Assembly: GCA_023265685.1 (NCBI GenBank)
Contig: JAHFSP010000009.1
Location: 1 to 38,729 of the forward strand
DNA: 38,729 bases
Origin: Candidatus Woesearchaeota archaeon
GTDB lineage: Archaea > Nanobdellota > Nanobdellia > Woesearchaeales > GW2011-AR9
Direction of reading: 5' to 3'
The notes under the pieces were generated by a model. That model was not told the DNA's origin. It made no database searches and was given only the letters and a program-made list of their open reading frames with translations. Positions 1 through 9,798 of the stretch are shown here, piece by piece. How positions within the stretch are numbered: position 1 is the stretch's first letter; every line of letters starts with the position of its first letter. Position numbers and translations under genes: made by a program.

Positions 1-20
1 CGATATAAGCGAGTAATAAC

Positions 21-112
21 CAGAAATCCGTTTTTTAGAAATCGCCGAATACCCCGCAGCTTGCTGCGGAGTGAGCGGAGCGAACGATGGGTAGGCGATT
101 TCAGGATTTCTG
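21..112. repeat. Nested inverted-repeat element (MITE/REP-like or structured 3' region)
   Basis: CAGAAATCC(21-29)/GGATTTCTG(104-112); GAAATCGCC(38-46)/GGCGATTTC(94-102); TACCC(50-54)/GGGTA(89-93); CCGCAGC(54-60)/GCTGCGG(63-69). Confidence 0.7.
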
Positions 113-127
113 AGTTTATTTCAATTT

Positions 128-877
128 TCACTCATTATTTCTTGGTTCATCTATCATCTCTACAGCATGTACTGCGTCATGTAGATTAACCACGCCCTTG
201 ATGAATTTTTCTTGGTCGTCAAAACCAACACGTGGACATGCAGTGTTAACCCAGACGTCAATGAAGTTGAAGTTTTCCAACTGGTCAAATGAGATGACGT
301 TGTCAACAAAGAAATAGAATTTCTTATCAGGATATTGTTTTTCAAGTTCAAGAGCAGGTTTGAAATGTTCTTGACCTGGTTTGATGGTGATGAGAATACC
401 AACGGTCTTGGCTGTGATGAATTTGAGTAATGAGCCGCGATAGCGAGCAAGCATGGTTTTGATATCATCTACGGCCATGATGGTTAGATCTTTGGCAATA
501 GGGTCGTTACAGATAACTTCTTTGGGTTTCTTTTCACCTCGTTGAGCATAGACTAAGGCGAGTGGATGGAATTTTCCATCGCCAATATAGAGATAGAGTT
601 GAATCTGTTCTTTTTGTTTGTCAGAAAGATGTAATGAGTTTTTGTCGTTGTCGCAGCCAAGAATTTGTTTAGGTACGTGGGTGCGATCTGCGTGTGAGGA
701 GATGATGGTGATATTAAGACATTGAAGTTGTTCTTCTACTGTTTTAAGTTGATTAACAAATTGGACAGATGCGTAGAGACCAACGTTTCTGATCTTGTTT
801 TTTTTGAGGTAGTCGATGGTTTTTTTACAGAGTTCGACGGTACCGGTGAAGGGTGCTTCAAGAAACATGATTTCCAT
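128..877 (-). CDS. dph2: Diphthamide synthase Dph2, C-terminal part (split gene)
   Basis: Continues the Dph2 fold of ORF 881-1153 in the same frame; contains the later conserved Cys contexts (ILGCD, NTACPRVGFDD). Confidence 0.75.
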   Translation of the reverse strand: MEIMFLEAPFTGTVELCKKTIDYLKKNKIRNVGLYASVQFVNQLKTVEEQLQCLNITIISSHADRTHVPKQILGCDNDKNSLHLSDKQKEQIQLYLYIGDGKFHPLALVYAQRGEKKPKEVICNDPIAKDLTIMAVDDIKTMLARYRGSLLKFITAKTVGILITIKPGQEHFKPALELEKQYPDKKFYFFVDNVISFDQLENFNFIDVWVNTACPRVGFDDQEKFIKGVVNLHDAVHAVEMIDEPRNNE

Positions 878-880
878 TCT

Positions 881-1153
881 TTACCACCCTTCCTGTTTTT
901 TGTGAAAAATGTTATGTCCCCAGCTGAGGAGCAGATCAATGCCCATTTTACTTAGGCCTAATGGGATATCACAGGCGCCAAAATTGCTGCCTAACCAAAT
1001 CAGAACGCGTGCGCCAGTTTTTGCGGTGATTTCTGCTTCAATCTCTTTGGCGTATGGTTTCATGCCGTCTGGTAATTGGATACAGACAACTTTTGCACCT
1101 GTGGTTTTAATACGTTCAATGGCTTTTTGGGTTTGAGCTGCGTAGAGTGGCAT
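881..1153 (-). CDS. dph2: Diphthamide synthase Dph2, N-terminal part (split gene)
   Basis: VVCIQLPDGMKPYAKEIEAEI..NFGACDIPLGL..DLLLSWGHN is typical of the Dph2 N-terminal domain with the first Fe-S Cys (GACD). Confidence 0.75.
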   Translation of the reverse strand: MPLYAAQTQKAIERIKTTGAKVVCIQLPDGMKPYAKEIEAEITAKTGARVLIWLGSNFGACDIPLGLSKMGIDLLLSWGHNIFHKKQEGW

Positions 1154-1238
1154 GGTGATATTTTGAGGTTATTGTATTATTACTTTTTAAGACGATTTTT
1201 CCAAACGTTTTTATAGTGTTTTCTTTATATACGTTTTC

Positions 1239-1790
1239 ATGGTTATGTGGTTTAACAAGAGAATGGATAATTTTCGTTCTTGGCGGAGTCGCCATTTTGC
1301 TGTTGTCGGTCGTTTTTTTGTTAAACTGTATATCTCTGCTAATCTGCTTACGACTCTTGCTTTACTAAGTGGTTTTGTCTGCGTTTATTTCTTGTTTGCG
1401 AACTACTGGTTATTTGTACTCTTTGGTGTTTTACATCTCTTTTTTGATTCGATGGATGGGGTAGTGGCACGGCTTACTACACCAAGTAGGTTTGGGCATT
1501 TTTATGACATTTGCTGTGATCGATTGATCGAGTTGTTGCTATTGATTAAAATAGGTTATGTGTCTGCTGATTATTTTGCGTATCTGGTAGTGGGGATTAC
1601 TTTTCTTGCTCAAGTTTTCTATTTCCTGAGTCGAGAAAAAGCACCTATCTTATTCACACGAACGCTCGTATTTTTGATGTTAGTTGTTCCGTTTTCGCTA
1701 GCACCCGTTTTTGCCTATTTGTGTAGCGGTGTGGCAGGGGTATATACTCTGGCTAGGCAATTGCAATGGATAGTTATGAGAAATCGTTAA
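1239..1790 (+). CDS. CDP-alcohol phosphatidyltransferase family protein
   Basis: Motif DG(x2)AR(x8)G(x3)D(x3)D in DSMDGVVARLTTPSRFGHFYDICCDR; several TM segments. Confidence 0.85.
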   Translation: MVMWFNKRMDNFRSWRSRHFAVVGRFFVKLYISANLLTTLALLSGFVCVYFLFANYWLFVLFGVLHLFFDSMDGVVARLTTPSRFGHFYDICCDRLIELLLLIKIGYVSADYFAYLVVGITFLAQVFYFLSREKAPILFTRTLVFLMLVVPFSLAPVFAYLCSGVAGVYTLARQLQWIVMRNR

Positions 1791-1819
1791 AGAACCAATG
1801 TTGATAGGTTGTTACAGTT

Positions 1820-2341
1820 TCAAATTTTTCGTTCTCTGATCCCTAACTGAAAGCCAAGGTAATTTACAATGAGATGAAGTAATGGGCTGACAATGAGTAG
1901 AATAATGACGGTTTCAATTTGTGGGACGTAGATAAGAAATGATGAGATAATTGCGCCGATGACGAAGTCGACTTGGTCAAATCCGTACCAAGGTTGTCCA
2001 GGGGGAATTTCTGCTTGTCGCTTGTAATAACTTTTGATGAGGTCTCCTGTAATTGCTCCAAAGCCGAGAAGAAATCCTAATATTGGGGTGAAATCTGTGT
2101 AATCAATAAGCGCGAGCTGAGTGAATCCTGCTTTGTAGAGTAGCTGTTGAATGATGAAGATAATGCCACCTGCAATGGTTGCGGCAACGAGGCCACGCCA
2201 GGTTTTATTCTTGCCGAAGTATTTCTCTGAAATTGGTTTGTTAAGAAGGGGTACTTTTTTTACGAATACTGGCATCATGTTGGCAATATAGGCTGGAAGA
2301 AAAAAGTACAATGATGAGGTGATAAAGAGGAATAAAGACAT
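1820..2341 (-). CDS. carS: CDP-archaeol synthase (CarS/DUF46); ORF open to 2419, preferred Met at 2341
   Basis: YIANMMPVF...FGKNKTWRG...GQPWYGFDQVDFVIGA, membrane protein. Confidence 0.85.
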   Translation of the reverse strand: MSLFLFITSSLYFFLPAYIANMMPVFVKKVPLLNKPISEKYFGKNKTWRGLVAATIAGGIIFIIQQLLYKAGFTQLALIDYTDFTPILGFLLGFGAITGDLIKSYYKRQAEIPPGQPWYGFDQVDFVIGAIISSFLIYVPQIETVIILLIVSPLLHLIVNYLGFQLGIRERKI

Positions 2342-2615
2342 GATTTTGGGAAGGCAGCGGGGACTTTTAAAACTACCTGTTTGGGTGTCTATTTTTTTTG
2401 AGTGGAATTGATTATACAAACCCTGTTTAACAATTTAGTCGAAAAGCTTAGTTTTTACTCTTTCTTTTTCTGTGATTTTTTATCAAAGATATTTCAAATT
2501 GCCAAGAATATTTTAGCATTACTTAGATAAAGAAAATAAAGAAAATAGGCCCTATAAAATATATTTTGAAGTAGTTATTAGGAAGTAATTTTTGTTTTCA
2601 GGATTTTGGTTCTAA

Positions 2616-2662
2616 ACACTAGCGGTGTTGTTTTTGTAGAGGGAGAACACTGTGGGTAGTGT
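2616..2662. promoter_or_regulatory. Two tandem NrdR-box-like sites upstream of nrdR
   Basis: ACACTAGCGGTGTTGT (2616-2631) and ACACTGTGGGTAGTGT (2647-2662), 31 bp start-to-start, resembling the bacterial consensus acaCwAtATaTwGtgt. Confidence 0.55.
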
Positions 2663-2844
2663 TTTGTCACGCAACAAAGAACACGCAAAGTAGATAAATA
2701 AGTAAGTTAAAAAACAATAAGAAAAAAGATGATGAAGTGTCGTTTTGTTTGATGATGCTGTAAAAAAATAGTGCTGTGACAATATAGGATCAAAAACATA
2801 TTGATTTAAAAGTCAAATCGAAAAAAATCAGAAAAGAGGTTGAG

Positions 2845-3309
2845 ATGCACTGTCCATTTTGTTCACATGAAGAAACAAAAGTATTAGAGTCTCGTATAAT
2901 TGAGGATGCAATGCGCCGACGTCGGGAGTGTTTAAAGTGTTCGACCCGGTTTACAACCTATGAACGCGCGTTGTTTAATATTGCTGTTATCAAGCGAGAT
3001 GGGCATCAAGAGCAATTTGAGATTGCCAAGTTGAGTTCGAGTATTCAGAAAGCATGTGCCAAGAGTGAACCAGAGGTTGTGTCACATCTTGCTCAAACTC
3101 TCTATCGTAAAATACTCAATAAACGCACGAATCCCATAAAAAGCAGTGTGATTGGGTCATTAGTACTTGCGCAACTTAAGAAGCAAGACCAGATGGCTTA
3201 CGTGCGTTTCGCAACAATTCACAAAAAAATCGAAGATACCAAACATTTAGAGAAAGAGTTGAACCTGGTAACTCGAGAACAAAGAGTTTCAAGCAAACTA
3301 AGTGAGTAG
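2845..3309 (+). CDS. nrdR: Transcriptional repressor NrdR (Zn ribbon + ATP-cone)
   Basis: MHCPFCSHEETKVLESRIIEDAMRRRRECLKCSTRFTTYER followed by an ATP-cone. Confidence 0.95.
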   Translation: MHCPFCSHEETKVLESRIIEDAMRRRRECLKCSTRFTTYERALFNIAVIKRDGHQEQFEIAKLSSSIQKACAKSEPEVVSHLAQTLYRKILNKRTNPIKSSVIGSLVLAQLKKQDQMAYVRFATIHKKIEDTKHLEKELNLVTREQRVSSKLSE

Positions 3310-3396
3310 TAATTAAGGGGCGGGTAGTAAGTAAACTAACTTAATTCAATTTATAGAATACAAATTTAGAGATTTTAAAAAGGGGAGTGATATACT

Positions 3397-6300
3397 ATGG
3401 AGAAAGTAGAGAGTGTGGTTATAGAGAAAAGAGGCCTTGTTGTGGCTCGTTATTTTACTCGTGAGGGCATGGATCCTACACAGATGTTCACATACGAAAA
3501 ACGTACGTCTGTGATCAAAAATCCTGATGGGAGTACCGTTTTTGAAATGAATGATGTGGAAGTTCCGCATTTCTGGACTCAAGTTGCAACTGATATTCTT
3601 GCGCAAAAATATTTTCGTAAAGCGGGCGTTCCCTTGCGTAATGAGGAAGGTGATTTACTTCTTGATGAGAGTGGAAAAGTAATTACTGGTCGTGAGACAA
3701 GTGTTAAGCAAGTGGCTCATCGTATTGCTGGTTGTTGGCGATATTGGGGTGAGAAGCATGGGTATTTTGCAACATCTCGTGATGCTCAAGTTTTCTATGA
3801 AGAAATGATGTTTATGATTATTGGTCAGATGGCTGCTCCTAATAGTCCACAATGGTTTACCACTGGTCTTAATTGGGCGTATGGTATTACTGGTCCTGCA
3901 CAGGGGCATAGTTATGTTGATCCGATTTCTGGGAAGTTGGAGTATTCAAAAGATGCGTATACTCGCAGTCAACCTCACGCTTGTTTTATTCAAGAAGTGA
4001 GTGATGATCTTGTTCGTGATAGTGGTATTTTTAGTTTGTTGACACGTGAAGCTCGGATCTTTAAGTATGGGAGTGGAACGGGTAGTAATTTTTCAGCATT
4101 ACGGGGTCGAGGGGAAAATCTTTCTGGTGGCGGATATAGTTCTGGTTTAATGAGTTTTCTCAAAATTTTTGATGCAGCAGCAGGTAGTATTAAGTCAGGT
4201 GGCACGACTCGTCGAGCAGCAAAGATGGTGTGCTTAGATTTAGATCATCCTGAAATTGAGAATTTTATTTGGTGGAAAGTGCGTGAGGAGGAGAAGGTTG
4301 CGGATCTCGTTGCAGGAAGTAAAATCTTGTCTAAGCGTCTTTCTCGTCTCATTGAACTTGCTAAACATAAAGAGCGTCCTTTGGAAGATCCATTAGTTCA
4401 AGAAGCGTTAGTTGATGCAGCTCATGATGAGATCCCGATTAACTATTTAGTTCGGGCACTTGATTTAGCACGACAAGGATATGGTTTACCACTCAATGAA
4501 TTTGATACTCATTATGAATCTGAAGCGTATCTTACGGTGTCTGGTCAGAATAGTAATAATTCGATTCGGATTTCAAATGATTTTTTTACCGCATTGGAGA
4601 ATGGACGAGATTGGCATTTACGGGCTCGAATCACGGGAGATATTGTAAAAACAATGTCTGCGCAGAAACTGTGGGATGATGTAGGGTATTGTGCGTGGGC
4701 GTCTGCAGATCCTGGTGTACAGTATGATACAACGATTAATGAATGGCATACTTGTCCTGAAGGCGGACGAATTAACGCAAGTAATCCTTGTAGTGAGTAC
4801 ATGTTTTTAGACGACACTGCCTGTAATTTAGCGTCGATTAATCTAGGTCGCTTTTATGATTATGATAAAGCAGCGTTCGATGTTGTAGGATATCGTCATG
4901 CAATTCGCTTGTGGACAGTTGCGTTAGAGATTTCAGTGTTGATGGCACACTTCCCTTCTGATCGGATTGCCCAGAAGAGTTTTGAGTATCGGACTTTGGG
5001 TCTGGGTTATGCGAATGTGGGTACTTTGTTGATGTTGCAGGGAATTCCCTACGATAGTGATAAAGGTCGAGCAATTGCAGGAGCTTTGGCTGCGATTATG
5101 ACGGGAGATTCGTATTCTACCTCAGCGGAACTTGCTGCGGCTTTGGGTACATTCAAACGGTTTAATGAGAATAAACAACACATGTTGCGAGTTATTCGTA
5201 ATCATCGTCGTGCTGCATACGATCACAAAGATTTTGAAGGATTAACCATTAATCCCATCGCTATTCCTCAGCAAGAATGCCCGTCTGATTTACTTACTGC
5301 GGCGCATAATGCGTGGGATTTGGCTCTGGCTCGAGGAGAAAAATATGGATTTCGTAATGCACAGACAACAGTTATTGCACCTACTGGAACGATTGGGTTA
5401 GTGATGGATTGTGATACGACGGGAGTTGAACCTGATTATGCACTTGTTAAATATAAAAAATTGGCAGGTGGCGGTTTCTTCAAAATCGTTAATCAATCGG
5501 TTCCTGGTGCATTGAAGAATTTGGGGTATACGCAACAACAAATCCATGAGATCATTGCTCATTGTTTGGGTCATGGCTCGTTACAGAATAGTCCTGGTAT
5601 TAACAAAGAGTTGTTATCACAAAAAGGTCTTCGTGCAGATCAACTTGCGGCTGTTGAATCGGAACTTCGTAATGCGATGGATATTCGTTATGCATTTAAT
5701 TCTTGGACGTTGGGAAAAGAAGCGTATGATACCATTATGGCAGGAAAAGATCCTAAGAGTTCGGTGTTACAAGCGTTAGGATTTAGTGCTCAGGAAATTG
5801 ATGCTGCGAATGAGTACGTGTGTGGTTCGATGACACTTGAAGGTGCACCTCATTTACGTTCTGAGCATTATGCAGTATTTGATTGCGCTAACAAATGTGG
5901 CAAAAAAGGCCAGCGTTACATTCATCCGTATGGTCACATGAAGATGCTTGCTGCAGTTCAACCATTCATCTCTGGTGCAATTTCTAAGACGATAAATATG
6001 CCTCGTGATTGGACCGTTGAGCAGATTAAGAAAGCATATTACGATTCATGGAGAATGATGACTAAAGCAGTAGCTTTGTATCGTGATGGCAGTAAGTTGA
6101 GTCAACCACTTAATACGACACTTGAAGAGAATCATCAACTTAAAGAGATTTTGAGTCGAGCGATGTCTTCTGGAAGTTCTGGAAGATTAACTGCGGGTGT
6201 TGCTGGTTCTTCTTTAGGGTCTTTTGCTCCTGCTACTGTTGCAGCACGTACGATTATCAAAAAAATCGTGAAAGTCGGTGGCAAGAGTTGCGTGTTAAGT

Positions 6301-6801
6301 GCACAATTGACCGGTGAGAATCTTGATGGTGTTGCAATTGAGATGGAATATGCAGTACCAGTTCAAGAAGTGATGATGAAAGCACTTCTCTCGAGTGTTA
6401 ATTTTATGTTACGTTCGGGAGTATCACCAGCTGTTGTTGCAGCAGAGAGTTTAGCTGTAGAAGGTCATCCGGTGATTTCGGAATTGCGTGTGTTCTTAGG
6501 TGAGTTAGTTAAGACTCCTAGTGGGATGCCATCATTCGTTGCTGGTTTAGTTGGTTCTTTTGGACAGTCTGTTGCGGGAGTAGCTCTTGGTAGTGCGAGT
6601 GGTACAAAAATGGGGGTAACGAGTATAGGTTCCTCTGTTGCTTCTGTCGTTGCTCAAGGTACATCCTCAACTAGTGCTGGCGTTCTTGCTTCTTCTAAAG
6701 CAGAGAAGATGAAATGTTCTGGTTGTGGTGCAACACAACTACGGCGTAATGGAACGTGTATGCTCTGCGAGATCTGTGGTGAGACGAGCGGGTGTAGTTA
6801 G
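3397..6801 (+). CDS. nrdJ: Adenosylcobalamin-dependent (class II) ribonucleotide reductase, large form
   Basis: [34 protein letters not shown]-like domain ([18 protein letters not shown]), C-terminal Cys-rich Zn ribbon. Confidence 0.92.
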   Translation: MEKVESVVIEKRGLVVARYFTREGMDPTQMFTYEKRTSVIKNPDGSTVFEMNDVEVPHFWTQVATDILAQKYFRKAGVPLRNEEGDLLLDESGKVITGRETSVKQVAHRIAGCWRYWGEKHGYFATSRDAQVFYEEMMFMIIGQMAAPNSPQWFTTGLNWAYGITGPAQGHSYVDPISGKLEYSKDAYTRSQPHACFIQEVSDDLVRDSGIFSLLTREARIFKYGSGTGSNFSALRGRGENLSGGGYSSGLMSFLKIFDAAAGSIKSGGTTRRAAKMVCLDLDHPEIENFIWWKVREEEKVADLVAGSKILSKRLSRLIELAKHKERPLEDPLVQEALVDAAHDEIPINYLVRALDLARQGYGLPLNEFDTHYESEAYLTVSGQNSNNSIRISNDFFTALENGRDWHLRARITGDIVKTMSAQKLWDDVGYCAWASADPGVQYDTTINEWHTCPEGGRINASNPCSEYMFLDDTACNLASINLGRFYDYDKAAFDVVGYRHAIRLWTVALEISVLMAHFPSDRIAQKSFEYRTLGLGYANVGTLLMLQGIPYDSDKGRAIAGALAAIMTGDSYSTSAELAAALGTFKRFNENKQHMLRVIRNHRRAAYDHKDFEGLTINPIAIPQQECPSDLLTAAHNAWDLALARGEKYGFRNAQTTVIAPTGTIGLVMDCDTTGVEPDYALVKYKKLAGGGFFKIVNQSVPGALKNLGYTQQQIHEIIAHCLGHGSLQNSPGINKELLSQKGLRADQLAAVESELRNAMDIRYAFNSWTLGKEAYDTIMAGKDPKSSVLQALGFSAQEIDAANEYVCGSMTLEGAPHLRSEHYAVFDCANKCGKKGQRYIHPYGHMKMLAAVQPFISGAISKTINMPRDWTVEQIKKAYYDSWRMMTKAVALYRDGSKLSQPLNTTLEENHQLKEILSRAMSSGSSGRLTAGVAGSSLGSFAPATVAARTIIKKIVKVGGKSCVLSAQLTGENLDGVAIEMEYAVPVQEVMMKALLSSVNFMLRSGVSPAVVAAESLAVEGHPVISELRVFLGELVKTPSGMPSFVAGLVGSFGQSVAGVALGSASGTKMGVTSIGSSVASVVAQGTSSTSAGVLASSKAEKMKCSGCGATQLRRNGTCMLCEICGETSGCS

Positions 6802-6836
6802 AGTTTTGGACGTAGTTAGAGTTTAGTGATTAATAG

Positions 6837-6861
6837 GGTTATAGAGTAAATCTTTATAACC
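6837..6861. repeat. Inverted repeat between the two RNR genes
   Basis: GGTTATA(6837-6843)/TATAACC(6855-6861), 11-nt spacer. Confidence 0.45.
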
Positions 6862-6923
6862 TCTTGTTTCTTTTTTATTTTTATTACCTTATAATTTAGA
6901 GGATATTAATTTAGATTGATATC

Positions 6924-9077
6924 ATGGCAGATATTACCCAACATACCATTCAACAAATCATCAAGCGGGATGGACGATTAGTACCGTTTGATGAGCATAA
7001 AGTAGCTGAGGCAATTTTTAAAGCTGCAGAGTCGGTAGGTGGTACAGATCATGAGTTGGCGTTGGTGTTAGCTCATGAGGTATTAGATTATCTTGAACAA
7101 AAATATAGTACGCAAAATAATAAGTCCGGTAAAAGTGCTGCCGGTGCTATTGGTGTTGGTAAAAGTGTTAAAAGTATTCCTTCGGTCGAACAGGTTCAAG
7201 ATGCGGTGGAGCGTATACTTATTGATAAAGGTCATGCACGTACCGCAAAGGCATTTATCTTGTTTCGTCATAAACGTGATGAGCAGCGAGAACAACGTGC
7301 TCTGATTTTAGGTGAGGATCATAGTGCAGAAAATCTTGATTTTAGTTCTGAGTCATTACGTATTTTGGAACGCCGTTATTTACGTAAAGATGAAAATGGG
7401 ATGCTTATAGAGAGTCCTCAGGAAATGTTATGGCGTGTGGCACATGCGATTGCTCAGGCTGATGCTCAATATGGTGTTGATGCTGTTGGTGTTGAGAAGG
7501 TGGCTCAACGTTTTTATGATTTAATGGCAGGATTGATATTTTTTCCTAACACTCCTACGTTAATGAATGCTGGGACCAAAACATCTCAACTTAATGCATG
7601 TTATGTTTTGCCGGTTGAGGATAGTATGGAGAGTATTTTTGGAACACTTAATGATGCGGCGGTGATTCATCAACAGGGGGGTGGCACTGGGTTTAGTTTT
7701 TCTCGTCTACGTCCTAAACGTGATCCGGTTCGTCAACATTTAGGTGTTGCGCCTGGTCCATTAGCGTTCTTGCGCGTGTATGATGCGGCTCTTGATGTGA
7801 TTAAACAAGGTGGGATTCGTCCAGGTGCGAACATGGCGGTACTACGCGTTGATCATCCGGACATTTTACGTTTTGTTGAGGCAAAACGTGATCGTGCGTC
7901 ATTGAAGAATTTCAATATTTCAGTTGGTGTGACAGATCGATTCATGAAAGCGGTGGAAGACGATAAAGAGTATTATGTACGAAATCCACGTACGTCGAAA
8001 TATGTCGGAAAGATGCGTGCACGTGATGTGTTTGCGGTGATTACTCAGAATGCCTGGAAGACAGGGGATCCTGGTTTGTTGTTTTTAGATGAGATTAATC
8101 GTCGTCATCCTGCTAAGCATCTTGGCGAAGTTGAGACAACGAATCAATGTGGTGAGGCTCCTTTATTGCCTAATGAAGGTTGTGCTCTGGGTAGTATTGA
8201 TGTGAGTAAGTATGTTATTGATGTGAAGGGCACAGATGAATCAGATGAAGCAGATGAGATAGGTGTTGATTGGCAACGACTTCGTGTGGATGTTCAGACT
8301 TCGATTCACTTTTTGGATAATGTGGTGAGTGTGAACAAGTATCCACGAGCAGACATTGAAGAGATGAGCAAAAAAACTCGTAAATTAGGGTTGGGGTTAA
8401 TGGGTTTTGCGGATTTGTTGTTTGTTTTGGGTATTAAATATGATTCTGATGAAGGGTTAGCGTTTGCTGATAAACTAATGGGTTTTGTACGGACGGCTGC
8501 AGATGAGACAACACAGGATTTAGCGGCTACGCGTGGGGTATGTCCCGCGTGGCATGGTTCTGAGTATGAAACTGATGGAATTAAAGTTCGAAACATGACT
8601 TTATTGGCCCTTTCTCCAACGGGGACTCGTAGTATTTTAGCTGATTGTTCACCAAGTTGTGAGCCTATTTTTGCGATTTCGTATCAGAGGACACTGCTTT
8701 CCTCAAGTGAGCTTCATTATTTGAATAAACATTTCGAAGCAGTTGCTAAAGAAAGAGGTTTCTATACTCCAGATTTAATGCGGCGTGTTTCGATGCGTGG
8801 TTCTATTCAACAACTTAAAGAGATTCCTAAAGATGTGCGTGATATCTTTGTGACCGCACAAGATATTGAACCAGAGTGGCATATTCGAATGCAAGCAGTG
8901 ATGCAAAAACATGTTGATAATGCAATCTCTAAGACGATTAATTTTTCACGTCATTCGTCAATTAAAGATGTTGAGGAAGTGTATATGTTGGCATGGAAAT
9001 CAAAATGTAAAGGGATTACAATCTATCGTGATGGAAGTTATGAGGATCAGGTGATCACTGTGGGTGATGGGAGTTAG
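6924..9077 (+). CDS. Second class II ribonucleotide reductase with N-terminal ATP-cone
   Basis: ATP-cone IIKRDGRLVPFDEHKVAEAI; NACYVLPVEDSMESIF; NQCGEAPLLPNEGCALGSIDV; SPTGTRS; ends TIYRDGSYEDQVITVGDGS. Confidence 0.88.
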   Translation: MADITQHTIQQIIKRDGRLVPFDEHKVAEAIFKAAESVGGTDHELALVLAHEVLDYLEQKYSTQNNKSGKSAAGAIGVGKSVKSIPSVEQVQDAVERILIDKGHARTAKAFILFRHKRDEQREQRALILGEDHSAENLDFSSESLRILERRYLRKDENGMLIESPQEMLWRVAHAIAQADAQYGVDAVGVEKVAQRFYDLMAGLIFFPNTPTLMNAGTKTSQLNACYVLPVEDSMESIFGTLNDAAVIHQQGGGTGFSFSRLRPKRDPVRQHLGVAPGPLAFLRVYDAALDVIKQGGIRPGANMAVLRVDHPDILRFVEAKRDRASLKNFNISVGVTDRFMKAVEDDKEYYVRNPRTSKYVGKMRARDVFAVITQNAWKTGDPGLLFLDEINRRHPAKHLGEVETTNQCGEAPLLPNEGCALGSIDVSKYVIDVKGTDESDEADEIGVDWQRLRVDVQTSIHFLDNVVSVNKYPRADIEEMSKKTRKLGLGLMGFADLLFVLGIKYDSDEGLAFADKLMGFVRTAADETTQDLAATRGVCPAWHGSEYETDGIKVRNMTLLALSPTGTRSILADCSPSCEPIFAISYQRTLLSSSELHYLNKHFEAVAKERGFYTPDLMRRVSMRGSIQQLKEIPKDVRDIFVTAQDIEPEWHIRMQAVMQKHVDNAISKTINFSRHSSIKDVEEVYMLAWKSKCKGITIYRDGSYEDQVITVGDGS

Positions 9078-9119
9078 GGCTGTTTGAAGGGATGATGAAA
9101 GGGATGATGGTGTTTAACA

Positions 9120-9677
9120 ATGAAGATCTATACAAAAATTGGTGACCAGGGAAAGACAACGTTTTTTGGATGTGGGCTTATTCCTAAATCTGATGCTCGT
9201 ATAGAGACGTTTGGCGCACTTGATGAGTTGAATAGTGTGATTGGGGTGACGTTATGTTTTGTCGAGGATGAAGGGATTAGGTCTTCGTTGGTTAAGATTC
9301 AACATGATCTATTTCAATTAGGTGCGGATTTGGGTGGAAGTAAGCTTGCTGTGGATAGTATGCCACGTATTCGTGAAGAGCATGTTCGTGAGTTAGAGTT
9401 GGCAATTGATGCACTTGATGAACGGCTTGGCGCACAGCAATCGTTTATTTTACCTGGTGGCACTAAGGAAAGCGCTTTTTTACATTTGGCACGGGTGATT
9501 ACCCGACGCGCTGAGAGAAGTTTAGTTCAAGTACAAGAGGTTATTGAGATCAATCCTGAGACGTTGCGGTATGTTAATCGGTTGAGCGATTATTTCTTTA
9601 TGCTGGCTCGATCGGCAAATAAAGAAGTGAATTTGAAAGAACAACAACCGATCTACAAGTACTTTGGGAAGGAGTAG
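9120..9677 (+). CDS. PduO-type ATP:cob(I)alamin adenosyltransferase
   Basis: MKIYTKIGDQGKTTFFG..KSDARIETFGALDELNSVIG; ARVITRRAERSL. Confidence 0.93.
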   Translation: MKIYTKIGDQGKTTFFGCGLIPKSDARIETFGALDELNSVIGVTLCFVEDEGIRSSLVKIQHDLFQLGADLGGSKLAVDSMPRIREEHVRELELAIDALDERLGAQQSFILPGGTKESAFLHLARVITRRAERSLVQVQEVIEINPETLRYVNRLSDYFFMLARSANKEVNLKEQQPIYKYFGKE

Positions 9678-9754
9678 AATCTAGGTAATGTATCGGTTGT
9701 AAACTGAGTTAATACTATCTTAAAATTCCTCTCTCTTTTTTGGCTATTGGTAAG

Positions 9755-9798
9755 TATTGTCCACAAAATAATTTTAAATTAATGAAATGTGGACAATA
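9755..9798. repeat. Palindrome at the 3' boundary of the fic gene
   Basis: TATTGTCCACA(9755-9765)/TGTGGACAATA(9788-9798), perfect 11-bp arms, adjacent to the fic stop codon. Confidence 0.85.

Noticed and set aside
881-883. Stop-codon reassignment to explain the in-frame UAA in dph2
   Set aside because: UAA ends other genes in the window (e.g. 1239-1790 CDP-alcohol phosphatidyltransferase) and there is no evidence for recoding elements.
2725-2780. C/D-box-like GATGATGA repeats
   Set aside because: No matching CTGA D/D' boxes at suitable spacing.
2664-2844. Possible cobalamin riboswitch or other leader RNA before nrdR
   Set aside because: No B12-box-like sequence or stable multi-stem fold visible; region is A-rich.
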